Shown: positions 16,485-24,162, counted from the first letter of the stretch. The stretch is DNA of 33,410 nt from Catenulispora sp. (GCA_013361685.1 JABFXP010000881.1:1-33410); one strand, 5' to 3'. Notes: generated by a model from the sequence alone, not told the origin. Program-made: numbers and translations.

Positions 16485-16819
16485 CGCTTCGCCACCGCCC
16501 CGGCGTCGAGCATCGCGATCTCCTCGGCCGTGTAGCCGAGCGCGTTGTCGAGCTGCGAGTTCAGCGACCGGATGGTGGTCCGCTGCTGGTCGACCAGCGC
16601 CCGCAGACGAGACAGCTCGTCGTGCTGGCCTCGGTGCGCGGCCCGGATGGCCTTGGCGGCACCCTGGTGCGCGGTCTCAGCGGCGACGGCTCGGGCGGCG
16701 AGGCGCCCGTTCGCGCGGCCCTGCTCGGCCAGCTCCTGCTTCAGGTCGGCGATCTGGTCGCGCAGGCGAGTCATCGCGGCGGCCGTATCGGCCTGCGCGC
16801 GGCGAGAGATCCACGGCAT
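16481..16819 (-). CDS. coiled-coil protein
   Basis: ATG 16819; LRDQIADLKQELAEQGRANGRLAARAVAAE. Confidence 0.7.
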   Translation of the reverse strand: MPWISRRAQADTAAAMTRLRDQIADLKQELAEQGRANGRLAARAVAAETAHQGAAKAIRAAHRGQHDELSRLRALVDQQRTTIRSLNSQLDNALGYTAEEIAMLDAGAVAKR

Positions 16820-17025
16820 TAGACGCTCTCCTTCTCGTAGCTGCCGTCGTGGGCGTTTTGCACGTGCCTGTGCAGCTCGGCCTCGGCCGATCCGTCGTCG
16901 ACGTGCCAGACGCTGGTGGTCCAGTCGCACACCGGGCAGACCCGGGAGACCTTGGCACTCGGCTCGTTCACCGGCCGACCCCCACCGAAGTCGGGCTCGT
17001 CGCACCGGCACTTGGGCGAGGTCAC
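16819..17025 (-). CDS. small zinc-finger-like protein
   Basis: GTG 17025; CPVCDWTTSVWH...HRHVQNAH (CxxC...H...H). Confidence 0.65.
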   Translation of the reverse strand: MTSPKCRCDEPDFGGGRPVNEPSAKVSRVCPVCDWTTSVWHVDDGSAEAELHRHVQNAHDGSYEKESV

Positions 17026-17174
17026 TGGCCGTCCTCCTCGGTGTGGAACGTCGCGTACGGGAAGTGCTCCACGTCGGCCGCCCGGACCGAGCGGACCCGG
17101 CGCCGAGCCGACCAGTCGAACCAGCCCAACAGGGCGAACCCGACGACCGAGACCGCGATCACGAGGGCGAGCAT
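17022..17174 (-). CDS. 50-aa single-TM protein (MLALVIAVSVVGFALLGWFDWSARRRVRSVRAADVEHFPYATFHTEEDGQ)
   Basis: Manual translation; ATG 17174 and TGA overlap neighbours; not in ORF track. Confidence 0.65.
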   Translation of the reverse strand: MLALVIAVSVVGFALLGWFDWSARRRVRSVRAADVEHFPYATFHTEEDGQ

Positions 17175-17554
17175 CACGCCACCTCCCCGTGCTGGTGCGG
17201 GAACGCGATGACCTCGGGCGCCTGGGCCGCCTCACGCCGGGCCGACATCGTCAACGCCGCCGCCGCGAGCAACCCGTCCGACAGTCGGTAGGCGTCCACG
17301 TGCGTCAACTCGACCTCGGCCTCGTCCATCTCCAGGTCCGCCTCGACGTCCTCGACCGCCGCGTCCCACGCCGGCCCGCCCTCGTCGACCACCGCCGCCA
17401 GGGCGTCCAGCGCGTCAATCACCCGCTGCCGGTCCTCGCCCCACGCCTCGGCCAGCGTCCGGAGCGTCCCGTACCGGACCTCACGGGCCCGCAGCAGCAC
17501 GCTCATCCACATCGGATCGATGCGGGCGTGCAACATCCCGTCCTGGGCGCTCAC
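17174..17554 (-). CDS. hypothetical protein
   Basis: GTG 17554, overlaps on both sides. Confidence 0.65.
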   Translation of the reverse strand: MSAQDGMLHARIDPMWMSVLLRAREVRYGTLRTLAEAWGEDRQRVIDALDALAAVVDEGGPAWDAAVEDVEADLEMDEAEVELTHVDAYRLSDGLLAAAALTMSARREAAQAPEVIAFPHQHGEVA

Positions 17555-17874
17555 CGGGCCCCTCCCGACGCGATCGGGACGTGCTTGTGGAACGGATAGC
17601 CGCAGCCACACGGGCACAAAACCGCACCCCGCAGAACCGCCACGACCCACTCCGCAGCCGCCTGCACCGACTCGACGTGCCGGGACACCGTCCCAACCAC
17701 CGCGTCTGCCGTGCCGTCCGCGTGCTCCGTCACCACGCCCGCTTGCACATCGGCAGGCGTCACCAGGGCCCAGAAGCGGCCGCACCCGTTCACGCCCGAC
17801 GACGCCCACAACCGCTCGCCGTCAACGATGATGTCCGCAACCCCGGTGACCGAGGTCAGATCCCTCGTGATCAC
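17551..17874 (-). CDS. hypothetical protein with CPCGCG motif
   Basis: ATG 17874; coherent 107 aa. Confidence 0.65.
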   Translation of the reverse strand: MITRDLTSVTGVADIIVDGERLWASSGVNGCGRFWALVTPADVQAGVVTEHADGTADAVVGTVSRHVESVQAAAEWVVAVLRGAVLCPCGCGYPFHKHVPIASGGAR

Positions 17875-18311
17875 GCCGCCACCTCCAGCCGGGCCGCCGC
17901 AGCGGCCTCACGGTCCTCAATCGCCCACAGGCGCGACATCCACGGGCACATCGCCCGCACCAAAGCCGTCCGCGGCAACCGGTCGAACTCGCCGCTCACC
18001 GCGGTCAACTCCACCCGCACTCCCGGCAACTGCTGCAGCTCAGGCAGCTTCACGAACCAGGCCAGGCCGCCACAGTCCCGCGAGGCCACGTCCCCCGACG
18101 CCCGGCCCGCCAGGTCGTACCAGGCCGACAACGCGGTCACGTCCGCGACCTCCAGCGACACCACCCGGCCATCCGGCGACACGTCCACCGACTCGACCCC
18201 GGCGTCCAGCCGCCGAGCCACCAGCCCGAACACCGCCGAGCGCACCTCGGCCACGTCCACCGACACGGCCGGCAGCCACTGCAACGGCGACACATCCACC
18301 AGCGCGTTCAC
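17871..18311 (-). CDS. hypothetical protein
   Basis: GTG 18311 overlapping upstream TGA 18308. Confidence 0.6.
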   Translation of the reverse strand: MNALVDVSPLQWLPAVSVDVAEVRSAVFGLVARRLDAGVESVDVSPDGRVVSLEVADVTALSAWYDLAGRASGDVASRDCGGLAWFVKLPELQQLPGVRVELTAVSGEFDRLPRTALVRAMCPWMSRLWAIEDREAAAAARLEVAA

Positions 18312-18481
18312 CGGGCACCGCCCGTCCGCGCCGAGTACTCGGCGACCAAGGCCTCCGTCGCCGACGACCACACCGGCAACTCCGCGTCGGACACCGGCCC
18401 CTCGACCACCAGCACCTCAACCGGCACCACCACTTCGGCGCTCAGCGAGTCCATCAGCACGTTCAGCTCGGTCTCGCTCAC
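18308..18481 (-). CDS. 57-aa acidic protein (VSETELNVLMDSLSAEVVVPVEVLVVEGPVSDAELPVWSSATEALVAEYSARTGGAR)
   Basis: Manual translation; overlaps both neighbours; not in ORF track. Confidence 0.6.
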   Translation of the reverse strand: MSETELNVLMDSLSAEVVVPVEVLVVEGPVSDAELPVWSSATEALVAEYSARTGGAR

Positions 18482-19251
18482 GCCGCACCACCCATCTCGT
18501 CACGCTCGGCCTGACGCCGGGCGATCCGCCGCTGGATCAGGTCCACGCCCGCCGGCCGCACGTGCAGCGTGTAGTGGGAGCACAGGCCGATCGACCGGTG
18601 CTCAACCACGTGCTCCGCCGACCGGAAGTGCCGCTCGTGCCCGGCGTAGAAGTCCCACTGCATCGACCCGCAGTCCGACGGCCGCGCGAAGATCAGCCGC
18701 TCCGCGATCAGGAACTGCCGCAGATCCTGCTGCCGCCAGCCCAGCAGCTTCGCGACCTCCCGGATCAGCCGGTCACCCGACCCCACCGACAGGTACGTGT
18801 CGTGCGCGGCCGCCTTCGGCTCCAGCTCGGCAACCCGGGCCTCCGCCGCGTCCGCCCGGTCCGCCTCCGCGATCACCAGCGCCGCCAACTCACGGGGCGA
18901 CGGCAGGGCCGGCACGGGCTGTGCCGCCGAGTACGAGCCCGTACGGCGGATCGAGGGGATCACCTCGTGCGTGATCCAGCGCTTGAACGCCTTCGCCTCG
19001 GGGACCCGGCTGCCGAGGACGGCGGAGTAGAGGCCGGGCTCGCTAATGACGGCGAGGTTCTGGGTGCCGCCAGGGGTACGCACCGGGTGCGTACCCTTCT
19101 CGTCCTCGTCCAGACGGCGCGTCATGTCGGACGCCATCCGGTAACCGAGGATGTCGGCGACATCAGCAGCGACGAACCAGAGGTCGTCGTCGATCATCGC
19201 GACCCGGACCGGGGTATCGGTCTCCGGGAAGCGGTAGGGCATGATGGACAC
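18478..19251 (-). CDS. phage antirepressor (BRO-N plus KilA-C-like)
   Basis: TPVRVAMIDDDLWFVAADVADILGYRMASDMTRRLDEDEKGTHPVRTPGGTQNLAVISEPGLYSAVLGSRVPEAKAFKRWITHEVIPSIRRTGSY. Confidence 0.95.
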   Translation of the reverse strand: MSIMPYRFPETDTPVRVAMIDDDLWFVAADVADILGYRMASDMTRRLDEDEKGTHPVRTPGGTQNLAVISEPGLYSAVLGSRVPEAKAFKRWITHEVIPSIRRTGSYSAAQPVPALPSPRELAALVIAEADRADAAEARVAELEPKAAAHDTYLSVGSGDRLIREVAKLLGWRQQDLRQFLIAERLIFARPSDCGSMQWDFYAGHERHFRSAEHVVEHRSIGLCSHYTLHVRPAGVDLIQRRIARRQAERDEMGGAA

Positions 19252-19351
19252 AGGTCCACCTCTCCTTCTTGCTGTGCTGTGTGTTGGTGGTGGGCCGAGG
19301 GCTCTCAGCCGGCGGCTACCGGGTGGGGGCCCGACCCATGTCGGGGAAGGC

Positions 19352-19633
19352 TCAGGCAGCGGCGGTGCGACGCCCCGAGATGCGGGGCTGCGGCGGCCGC
19401 AGGAGCGGGTTCAGGTCAGGGTTGGACCTGGAGTCGGAGGCCTCGCAGCCGTCGAGGTACTCCTGGATCGCCGTCTCGCGGTAGATGACCTTGCCGGCGT
19501 GCTTGAAGCTCGCGGGGCCGCGGCGCTGAAGGCGCCACTTACGCAGGGTGGACGGCTTCACACCCAGCCGCCCGGCGGCCTGGTTCAGCCACAAGTAGCC
19601 CTGTGGGGGCGGCAGCGTATCCGGGGCAGGCAT
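19352..19633 (-). CDS. excisionase-like HTH protein
   Basis: YLWLNQAAGRLGVKPSTLRKWRLQRRGPASFKHAGKVIYRETAIQEYLD. Confidence 0.85.
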   Translation of the reverse strand: MPAPDTLPPPQGYLWLNQAAGRLGVKPSTLRKWRLQRRGPASFKHAGKVIYRETAIQEYLDGCEASDSRSNPDLNPLLRPPQPRISGRRTAAA

Positions 19634-19634
19634 G

Positions 19635-19916
19635 TCACTCCTCGTCTAGACCACTGGTAGACACTTCGGTCGAATCTGTAGACGGCGAACTCGCGAAAAC
19701 GGCGGCGTGCGTACAACCAAGTGCCTCCGTTATGCGTCGCGCCTTCGAGGTCGCCGTCCCCTTTTGGCGGCCAGCCAGAAGGTGGCCGATCGTCGCTGGG
19801 GCACAGCCGGCGGCCTCGGCGAGACTCCGTATCGTGTACGGCTCGCCGCGACCTGGGTGGTCCATGATCCACCTGAGGGTGTCGGGTGCGTGAAGCCGTG
19901 ATCGATCGGTCAACAT
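19635..19916 (-). CDS. XRE/Cro-type HTH regulator
   Basis: YTIRSLAEAAGCAPATIGHLLAGRQKGTATSKARRITEALGC; ATG 19916. Confidence 0.85.
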   Translation of the reverse strand: MLTDRSRLHAPDTLRWIMDHPGRGEPYTIRSLAEAAGCAPATIGHLLAGRQKGTATSKARRITEALGCTHAAVFASSPSTDSTEVSTSGLDEE

Positions 19917-19937
19917 CGTCTCCAGAGTGCGACTTTC

Positions 19938-20097
19938 CGTCTCTGTCTTGAGACCAGCATGGCACATTCAGAGACGCTGCGTCTACAGGTTGGGACGGCG
20001 TGATGTGGCTTAATCGCTGGTGTGCCCACGTCAGTGCTGTGGCTGTATAGCCGATGTGTCTCTACACTTCGACGGTGTAGCGTCTCTGAGCTGCGAC
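19938..20097. promoter_or_regulatory. immunity-region operator cluster
   Basis: GTCTCtgtcttGAGAC 19939-19954; AGACGCtGCGTCT 19972-19984; CTACAC...GTGTAG 20062-20080; TCAGAGACGC 19968-19977 inverted relative to GCGTCTCTGA 20080-20089. Confidence 0.65.
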
Positions 20098-20142
20098 GAT
20101 CTCGATCCAGGGATCGGCAGTGCTTATACAGGTGAGGTAGTC

Positions 20143-20553
20143 GTGACCGAAGAAGTTCCCCGCGCCACAAGTGGACCTGGTCGGCTCACGGAGATGGTGT
20201 TGGAGGCGAATCGCCGGGGGCTCTCTTACATGGACATGGCGAAAAGGTCCGTCGGGCCGACCGGCGAGAAGGGGATGTCCAAGCCGTGGTTCCAGAAGCT
20301 AGCCACCGGGAAGGTGGCGACAGCGCCAAGCGGCCCGGAGCTTGAAGCGGTCGCCCGTGGAATCGGGTCGCCAGTGAGACTCGTCAAGGAAGCGGCGGCC
20401 CAGCAGTGGCTGGAGTTCGAGTCGTTTGAACTGTCAGGCTATGACGATGACATGAGGCACATCATTGTCCGCGCGGCAGCCATGGACCCGCGCGAGCGCC
20501 GCAGGTTGCGGGTCATGCTCGATGCCGCCGAGGAGGCCGACAGGACTGGGTGA
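20143..20553 (+). CDS. probable immunity repressor (HTH)
   Basis: GTG 20143; divergent from Cro-like gene across operator region; LEANRRGLSYMDMAKRS...GMSKPWFQKLATGKVATAPSGPELEAVARGIG. Confidence 0.75.
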   Translation: MTEEVPRATSGPGRLTEMVLEANRRGLSYMDMAKRSVGPTGEKGMSKPWFQKLATGKVATAPSGPELEAVARGIGSPVRLVKEAAAQQWLEFESFELSGYDDDMRHIIVRAAAMDPRERRRLRVMLDAAEEADRTG

Positions 20554-20700
20554 TCCAGGGGGAGGCTGACGCTCAGTGCAGCACATGACAGTCCATTTGT
20601 TGACTTTTCGTATTGGTCTTGCCGGGCAAGGCAGATCGTTATTAGCGTTCGCATCTCTGCACATGATGTGCGCTGTGTCACACACGGTGCACGATGCACG

Positions 20701-21222
20701 ATGGAGCAGCGCGTGATCACGGTGGAGTACATCCTCGACGACGTCCCCAGCGTTCGCCTAAAGGAGGACCGGGGACGCATCACTTACAGAGCAGGGCGCA
20801 CCCTCACCGTGCCCCAAATCATCGCAGGCCTCAACGCGCGGGTGGCCGAGCTCCTGGCCAAGGGGCACTGGTTCCAGGAATGGAAGGGCGACATCGTTGC
20901 CGCACCCCGACCCGCCGGCGGCCGTCGACAGGTCGCTGCCGGGCCTCCCCGGCTGGCGATCGAGTACCGGCTGGACTACATGCCGAACGACGACGTCGAT
21001 ATCACAGAGGACCGTGGACGGATCGTCATCACGGTCGGACAGCACCTTGAGCCGCCGGAGCTGATGCGCGCGCTGAGTGCCGCCGCCGCCGCAATAGTCG
21101 CAGGTGGTCGCTGGTACCAGGAGTGGCACGGCGAGGTAGTCGCGTCCGATCGCCTTCGCTATGTCCCAACACAGCGGGTGACGGGGCAGGATGAAACCCA
21201 GGCGGAGAGCGACGCCGCCTAA
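20701..21222 (+). CDS. two-repeat hypothetical protein (tandem EYxLD...EDRGRI...WxQEW domains)
   Basis: Internal duplication visible in translation; start ATG 20701 or GTG 20668 uncertain. Confidence 0.7.
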   Translation: MEQRVITVEYILDDVPSVRLKEDRGRITYRAGRTLTVPQIIAGLNARVAELLAKGHWFQEWKGDIVAAPRPAGGRRQVAAGPPRLAIEYRLDYMPNDDVDITEDRGRIVITVGQHLEPPELMRALSAAAAAIVAGGRWYQEWHGEVVASDRLRYVPTQRVTGQDETQAESDAA

Positions 21223-21253
21223 CCACCCGTAGAACCAAACCGTGGGGAGCACC

Positions 21254-22480
21254 ATGCCTGGCTACATCGAAGACCGGTGGATGACCAAGCGCCCCGACCC
21301 CGTGACAGGCCAGAAGAAGCGCACCGAGCGCTACGGCAAGGGCAAGCGCTACCGCGTCTGCGGTATCCCCGGCGTCAAGGACGAGTCGTTCACCACCCTT
21401 GCCGATGCCAAGACTTGGCTGGCCACCGCACAGACCGACAGTCGCCGCGGCAGCTACATCGACCCGCGGATGGGTCAGATGACCCTTCGGATCTACATCG
21501 AGACCATCTGGTGGCCCGCCCGCCACGACCCGCTCACCACCGGCGGCCCGATGAAGTCCAAGATCTGGAACCACATCCTGCCCCACCTCGGCGAACTGCC
21601 CCTCGCCAGCATCGACTCCGAGCACCTTCGAGCGTGGCTCGCCACCCTCCGCCGCAAGGGCACCCTCAGCGAGTCGACCATCGAGGTCATCTGGACACAC
21701 CTCACCTCGATCCTGAAGACCGCCGTCGGCAAGCGGATCGCCAGGAACCCGTGCACCGAGATGGCCGACGAGCGCCCCTCGGGCAGTGGCAAGAGCAAGG
21801 CCCGCGCCTGGTCCAGGGAAGAAGTTGTCGGCCTACGGGAGGCGCTGCCCGACTGGTACAAGGTGTGCATCGACCTCGGGGTGAGTGCTGGCCTTCGCCA
21901 AGGTGAGGCCTTCGGGCTCAGCGCTGACGACATCGACGAGCAGCGTGACGTGATCCTCGTGCGCAGGCAGCTGCAGTGGGACTCCTCCAAGCCGTACTTC
22001 AAGCTGCCCAAGGGAGACAAGGAGCGGGAGATCCCGTTGTCGGCCGGCCTGCGCGATGCGATCCTCGCGCACAAGCGGCTGCGGGCGCCGACCGTGCACA
22101 CCCTGCCATGGCGGGGCCCCGGAAACGGGCAACGTCCGACGGCCACCGTGCCGCTCCTGGTCACCACCTGGTTCCGCAACCCGATTCATCACAGCCGTTT
22201 CAACCGGAACGCGTGGAAGCCGGCGTTGCACGCGATCGGTCTGATCTCCGCGCAGGACGAGGCGAACGATTCGTGGGAGCCGTCGCGCGAGCTGATGTTC
22301 CACCGCAACCGCCATACCTACGCGAGCGTCCAGTTGCGAGCTGGTGAGGACGTCGTCTCACTGTCACACTGGATGGGCCACTCCTCGCCCGACATCACGT
22401 TCAAGACGTACGCTCACTTCATGCCGGAGCGTGGGCGGCGCGGTCGGACGGCAGTCGACGCGTGGCTGAGCGGCCAATAG
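21254..22480 (+). CDS. int: tyrosine recombinase/phage integrase
   Basis: Catalytic-type motifs AGLRQGEAFGL, FHRNRHTYASV, LSHWMGHSSPDITFKTYAH. Confidence 0.96.
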   Translation: MPGYIEDRWMTKRPDPVTGQKKRTERYGKGKRYRVCGIPGVKDESFTTLADAKTWLATAQTDSRRGSYIDPRMGQMTLRIYIETIWWPARHDPLTTGGPMKSKIWNHILPHLGELPLASIDSEHLRAWLATLRRKGTLSESTIEVIWTHLTSILKTAVGKRIARNPCTEMADERPSGSGKSKARAWSREEVVGLREALPDWYKVCIDLGVSAGLRQGEAFGLSADDIDEQRDVILVRRQLQWDSSKPYFKLPKGDKEREIPLSAGLRDAILAHKRLRAPTVHTLPWRGPGNGQRPTATVPLLVTTWFRNPIHHSRFNRNAWKPALHAIGLISAQDEANDSWEPSRELMFHRNRHTYASVQLRAGEDVVSLSHWMGHSSPDITFKTYAHFMPERGRRGRTAVDAWLSGQ

Positions 22481-22528
22481 AAGTGGATCTCTACGCACAC
22501 TCTACGGCGAGCGGCTGAGAGCAAAACA

Positions 22529-22570
22529 GAGCGGCCCGGTCTAGACCTCTTTGGTCAGGCTGGGCCGCTC
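22529..22570. terminator. hairpin downstream of int
   Basis: GAGCGGCCC (22529-22537) / GGGCCGCTC (22562-22570), followed by TCGTTT. Confidence 0.6.
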
Positions 22571-22613
22571 TCGTTTGCTCCGCCATTGCGGAGCGATTCG
22601 GCAACGTTGCAGG

Positions 22614-22742
22614 TCAGGCGCTCGCGGTGTAGTCGTAGAACCCGCGGCCGGACTTGCGGCCCAGCAGGCCGGCGTCGACCATCCGGGACAGCAGCGGCGG
22701 AGCGGCGTACAGCGGCTCCTTGTACTCGTCGTACATAAGGCC
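22614..22742 (-). pseudogene. 3' end of a 3-hydroxybutyryl-CoA dehydrogenase (3-hydroxyacyl-CoA dehydrogenase C-terminal domain), carried as attP homology
   Basis: ...[41 protein letters not shown] ; upstream in-frame residues show no HBDH-like sequence. Confidence 0.75.
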
Positions 22743-22895
22743 CCGGTGGATGGACTTCCTGGTCGAGCGTGGCGACGGAGGGCCCATAGGACGCAGTGCC
22801 CTGCGACCTGCAGTGATGCTTTGCGATCCATTGAGATTTAGCGGCACCGTTTTGAGATGCGCCTGTCTCTACCGCTGCTCTACCGGGGCAAGACT

Positions 22896-23168
22896 CTACG
22901 GATTCTCCCCAGGATCTGGCAGTCGCTCGACCGTTGTTCCGGGGGAGTAGGGCCAGCCGTAGCGCTGGGCCGCGTGTTCTCGGTCTCGCTCCAGTCGAAG
23001 CACGCAGGCCTGGCACGCCTGGATGGTCAGTCGGCCGGCCGCTCGGGGCAGGGCGCCGACGGTCGCTGTGCGGGTGTCGCGTCGGCCGCACTTGAAGCAG
23101 GTGCCCGCGGTCCACGTGTACGCGGCCAGTACAACGTCCTCCGACGTTGCCTCGTCACCCTCCACCAC
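22896..23168 (-). CDS. small zinc-ribbon protein (CFKCGRRD...CQACVLRLERDREHAAQRYGWPYSPG)
   Basis: GTG 23168 with AGGAGG upstream; CxxC...CxxC. Confidence 0.75.
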   Translation of the reverse strand: MVEGDEATSEDVVLAAYTWTAGTCFKCGRRDTRTATVGALPRAAGRLTIQACQACVLRLERDREHAAQRYGWPYSPGTTVERLPDPGENP

Positions 23169-23255
23169 GTAATCCTCCTGGCGTTGTGTTCGAATGCCTG
23201 TTCGGCATCTGCTGGCATCGGCACTGATCATCCGCTCAGTTCGTGCGCCTGTCCA

Positions 23256-23275
23256 GATCTGCGTTAACGCAGATC
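23256..23275. promoter_or_regulatory. 20-bp perfect palindrome, probable GntR operator
   Basis: GATCTGCGTTAACGCAGATC between divergent zinc-ribbon gene and GntR gene. Confidence 0.8.
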
Positions 23276-23336
23276 AGAAGCCATCTCTACGGTGTTGCCC
23301 AATGCCTCGCACGCCGTAGCCAAGGACCGCCCGCCC

Positions 23337-23951
23337 ATGCAGCCCGCGCCGTACCAGCGCGTAGCCGCCGAGATCCGACGCCGGATCGCCGTCGGCGTAT
23401 GGCTACCCGGGGATCAACTACCCTCTCAAGCGGCGTTAGCCACCGATCTTCACGTCAGCATCGCCGAAGCCCGCCGCGGGATGGCTCTGCTCCGAAAGGC
23501 CGGAGAACTCGAGGGCCGGCCACGTACGCGCCTCTTCGTGGCGCATCCTCCTGCTGTGCGCACACTCCTCGACCCCGATCGAGACTGGCCATACCGCGGC
23601 GGTGACGGAGCAACCGGCAGCTGCCGAGCCGACACCGACCTCGCCCAGCGGCTACGCGTACCAGTCGGCACACGCCTCCGGTGGCGCCGAGACGAATGCC
23701 TCGACCCAGACTCCCGGCCCAGCCACCTCGTCACTACCTGGTGGAGAGGAGCCCGCGCCCAGACCTGGACGCGATGCGACGCCGAAGCCCAGCTCCACCA
23801 GCTGACCGCCGACGAAGCCGAACACCTCGGCCTACCCCAAGGCGTCCCGGCCTGGCTGATCCAGCGAACCCGACTGGCCGCATCCGGGAACCCCGTCGAG
23901 ACGGCCGACATGGTCCTGCCGGCAGACCGCTGGCGCGTACGCCTGCGCTAA
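23337..23951 (+). CDS. GntR-family (HutC/UTRA-like) regulator
   Basis: PYQRVAAEIRRRIAVGVWLPGDQLPSQAALATDLHVSIAEARRGMALLRKAGELEGRPRTRLFV plus UTRA-like C-domain; GTG 23292 is an alternative start. Confidence 0.9.
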   Translation: MQPAPYQRVAAEIRRRIAVGVWLPGDQLPSQAALATDLHVSIAEARRGMALLRKAGELEGRPRTRLFVAHPPAVRTLLDPDRDWPYRGGDGATGSCRADTDLAQRLRVPVGTRLRWRRDECLDPDSRPSHLVTTWWRGARAQTWTRCDAEAQLHQLTADEAEHLGLPQGVPAWLIQRTRLAASGNPVETADMVLPADRWRVRLR

Positions 23952-23953
23952 GA

Positions 23954-23987
23954 CCTGGCCGACCGTACCGCCGTACGGCCGGCCAGG
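23954..23987. terminator. bidirectional terminator
   Basis: CCTGGCCGaCCGTAC-cgcc-GTACGGcCGGCCAGG, 14 of 15 pairs. Confidence 0.75.
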
Positions 23988-23994
23988 GGACGCG

Positions 23995-24162
23995 CTACTC
24001 GCTCAGGATCGGCTCCATGAGGAACCCGATCCGGGCCGGCACAGGCTCACCGTCAGCCCGGAGGACCGGCCGACCGAGCGCCGGCTCCGGATCGAGGTTC
24101 ACCTGCTGCTGCCGGTACCACTCGACGACGTCCGCGTAGCGCGGGTTGATGTACTCACTCAT
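23995..24162 (-). CDS. 55-aa protein (MSEYINPRYADVVEWYRQQQVNLDPEPALGRPVLRADGEPVPARIGFLMEPILSE)
   Basis: Manual translation; ATG 24162 with AGGAGG upstream; not in ORF track. Confidence 0.75.
   Translation of the reverse strand: MSEYINPRYADVVEWYRQQQVNLDPEPALGRPVLRADGEPVPARIGFLMEPILSE

Larger units (their letters stand above)
22489..22900. other. attP: attP region: candidate core flanked by CTCTACS arm-type repeats
   Basis: CTCTACG 22489 and 22500; CTCTACC 22867 and 22878; CTCTACG 22894; between them a host-gene 3' fragment; adjacent to int. Confidence 0.6.

Noticed and set aside
17581-19488. 635-aa plus-strand ORF
   Set aside because: Opposes the antirepressor and neighbouring overlapping genes; Arg/Pro-rich shadow frame.
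19644-22547. GTCTAGACC shared by 19644-19652 and 22539-22547
   Set aside because: Short CTAG-containing match; the first copy is within coding sequence of the Cro-like gene, so chance is plausible.
22541-23115. Other minus-strand ORFs over the att region (22541-22831, 22555-23115)
   Set aside because: Different frame from the HBDH C-terminus and no recognisable sequence.
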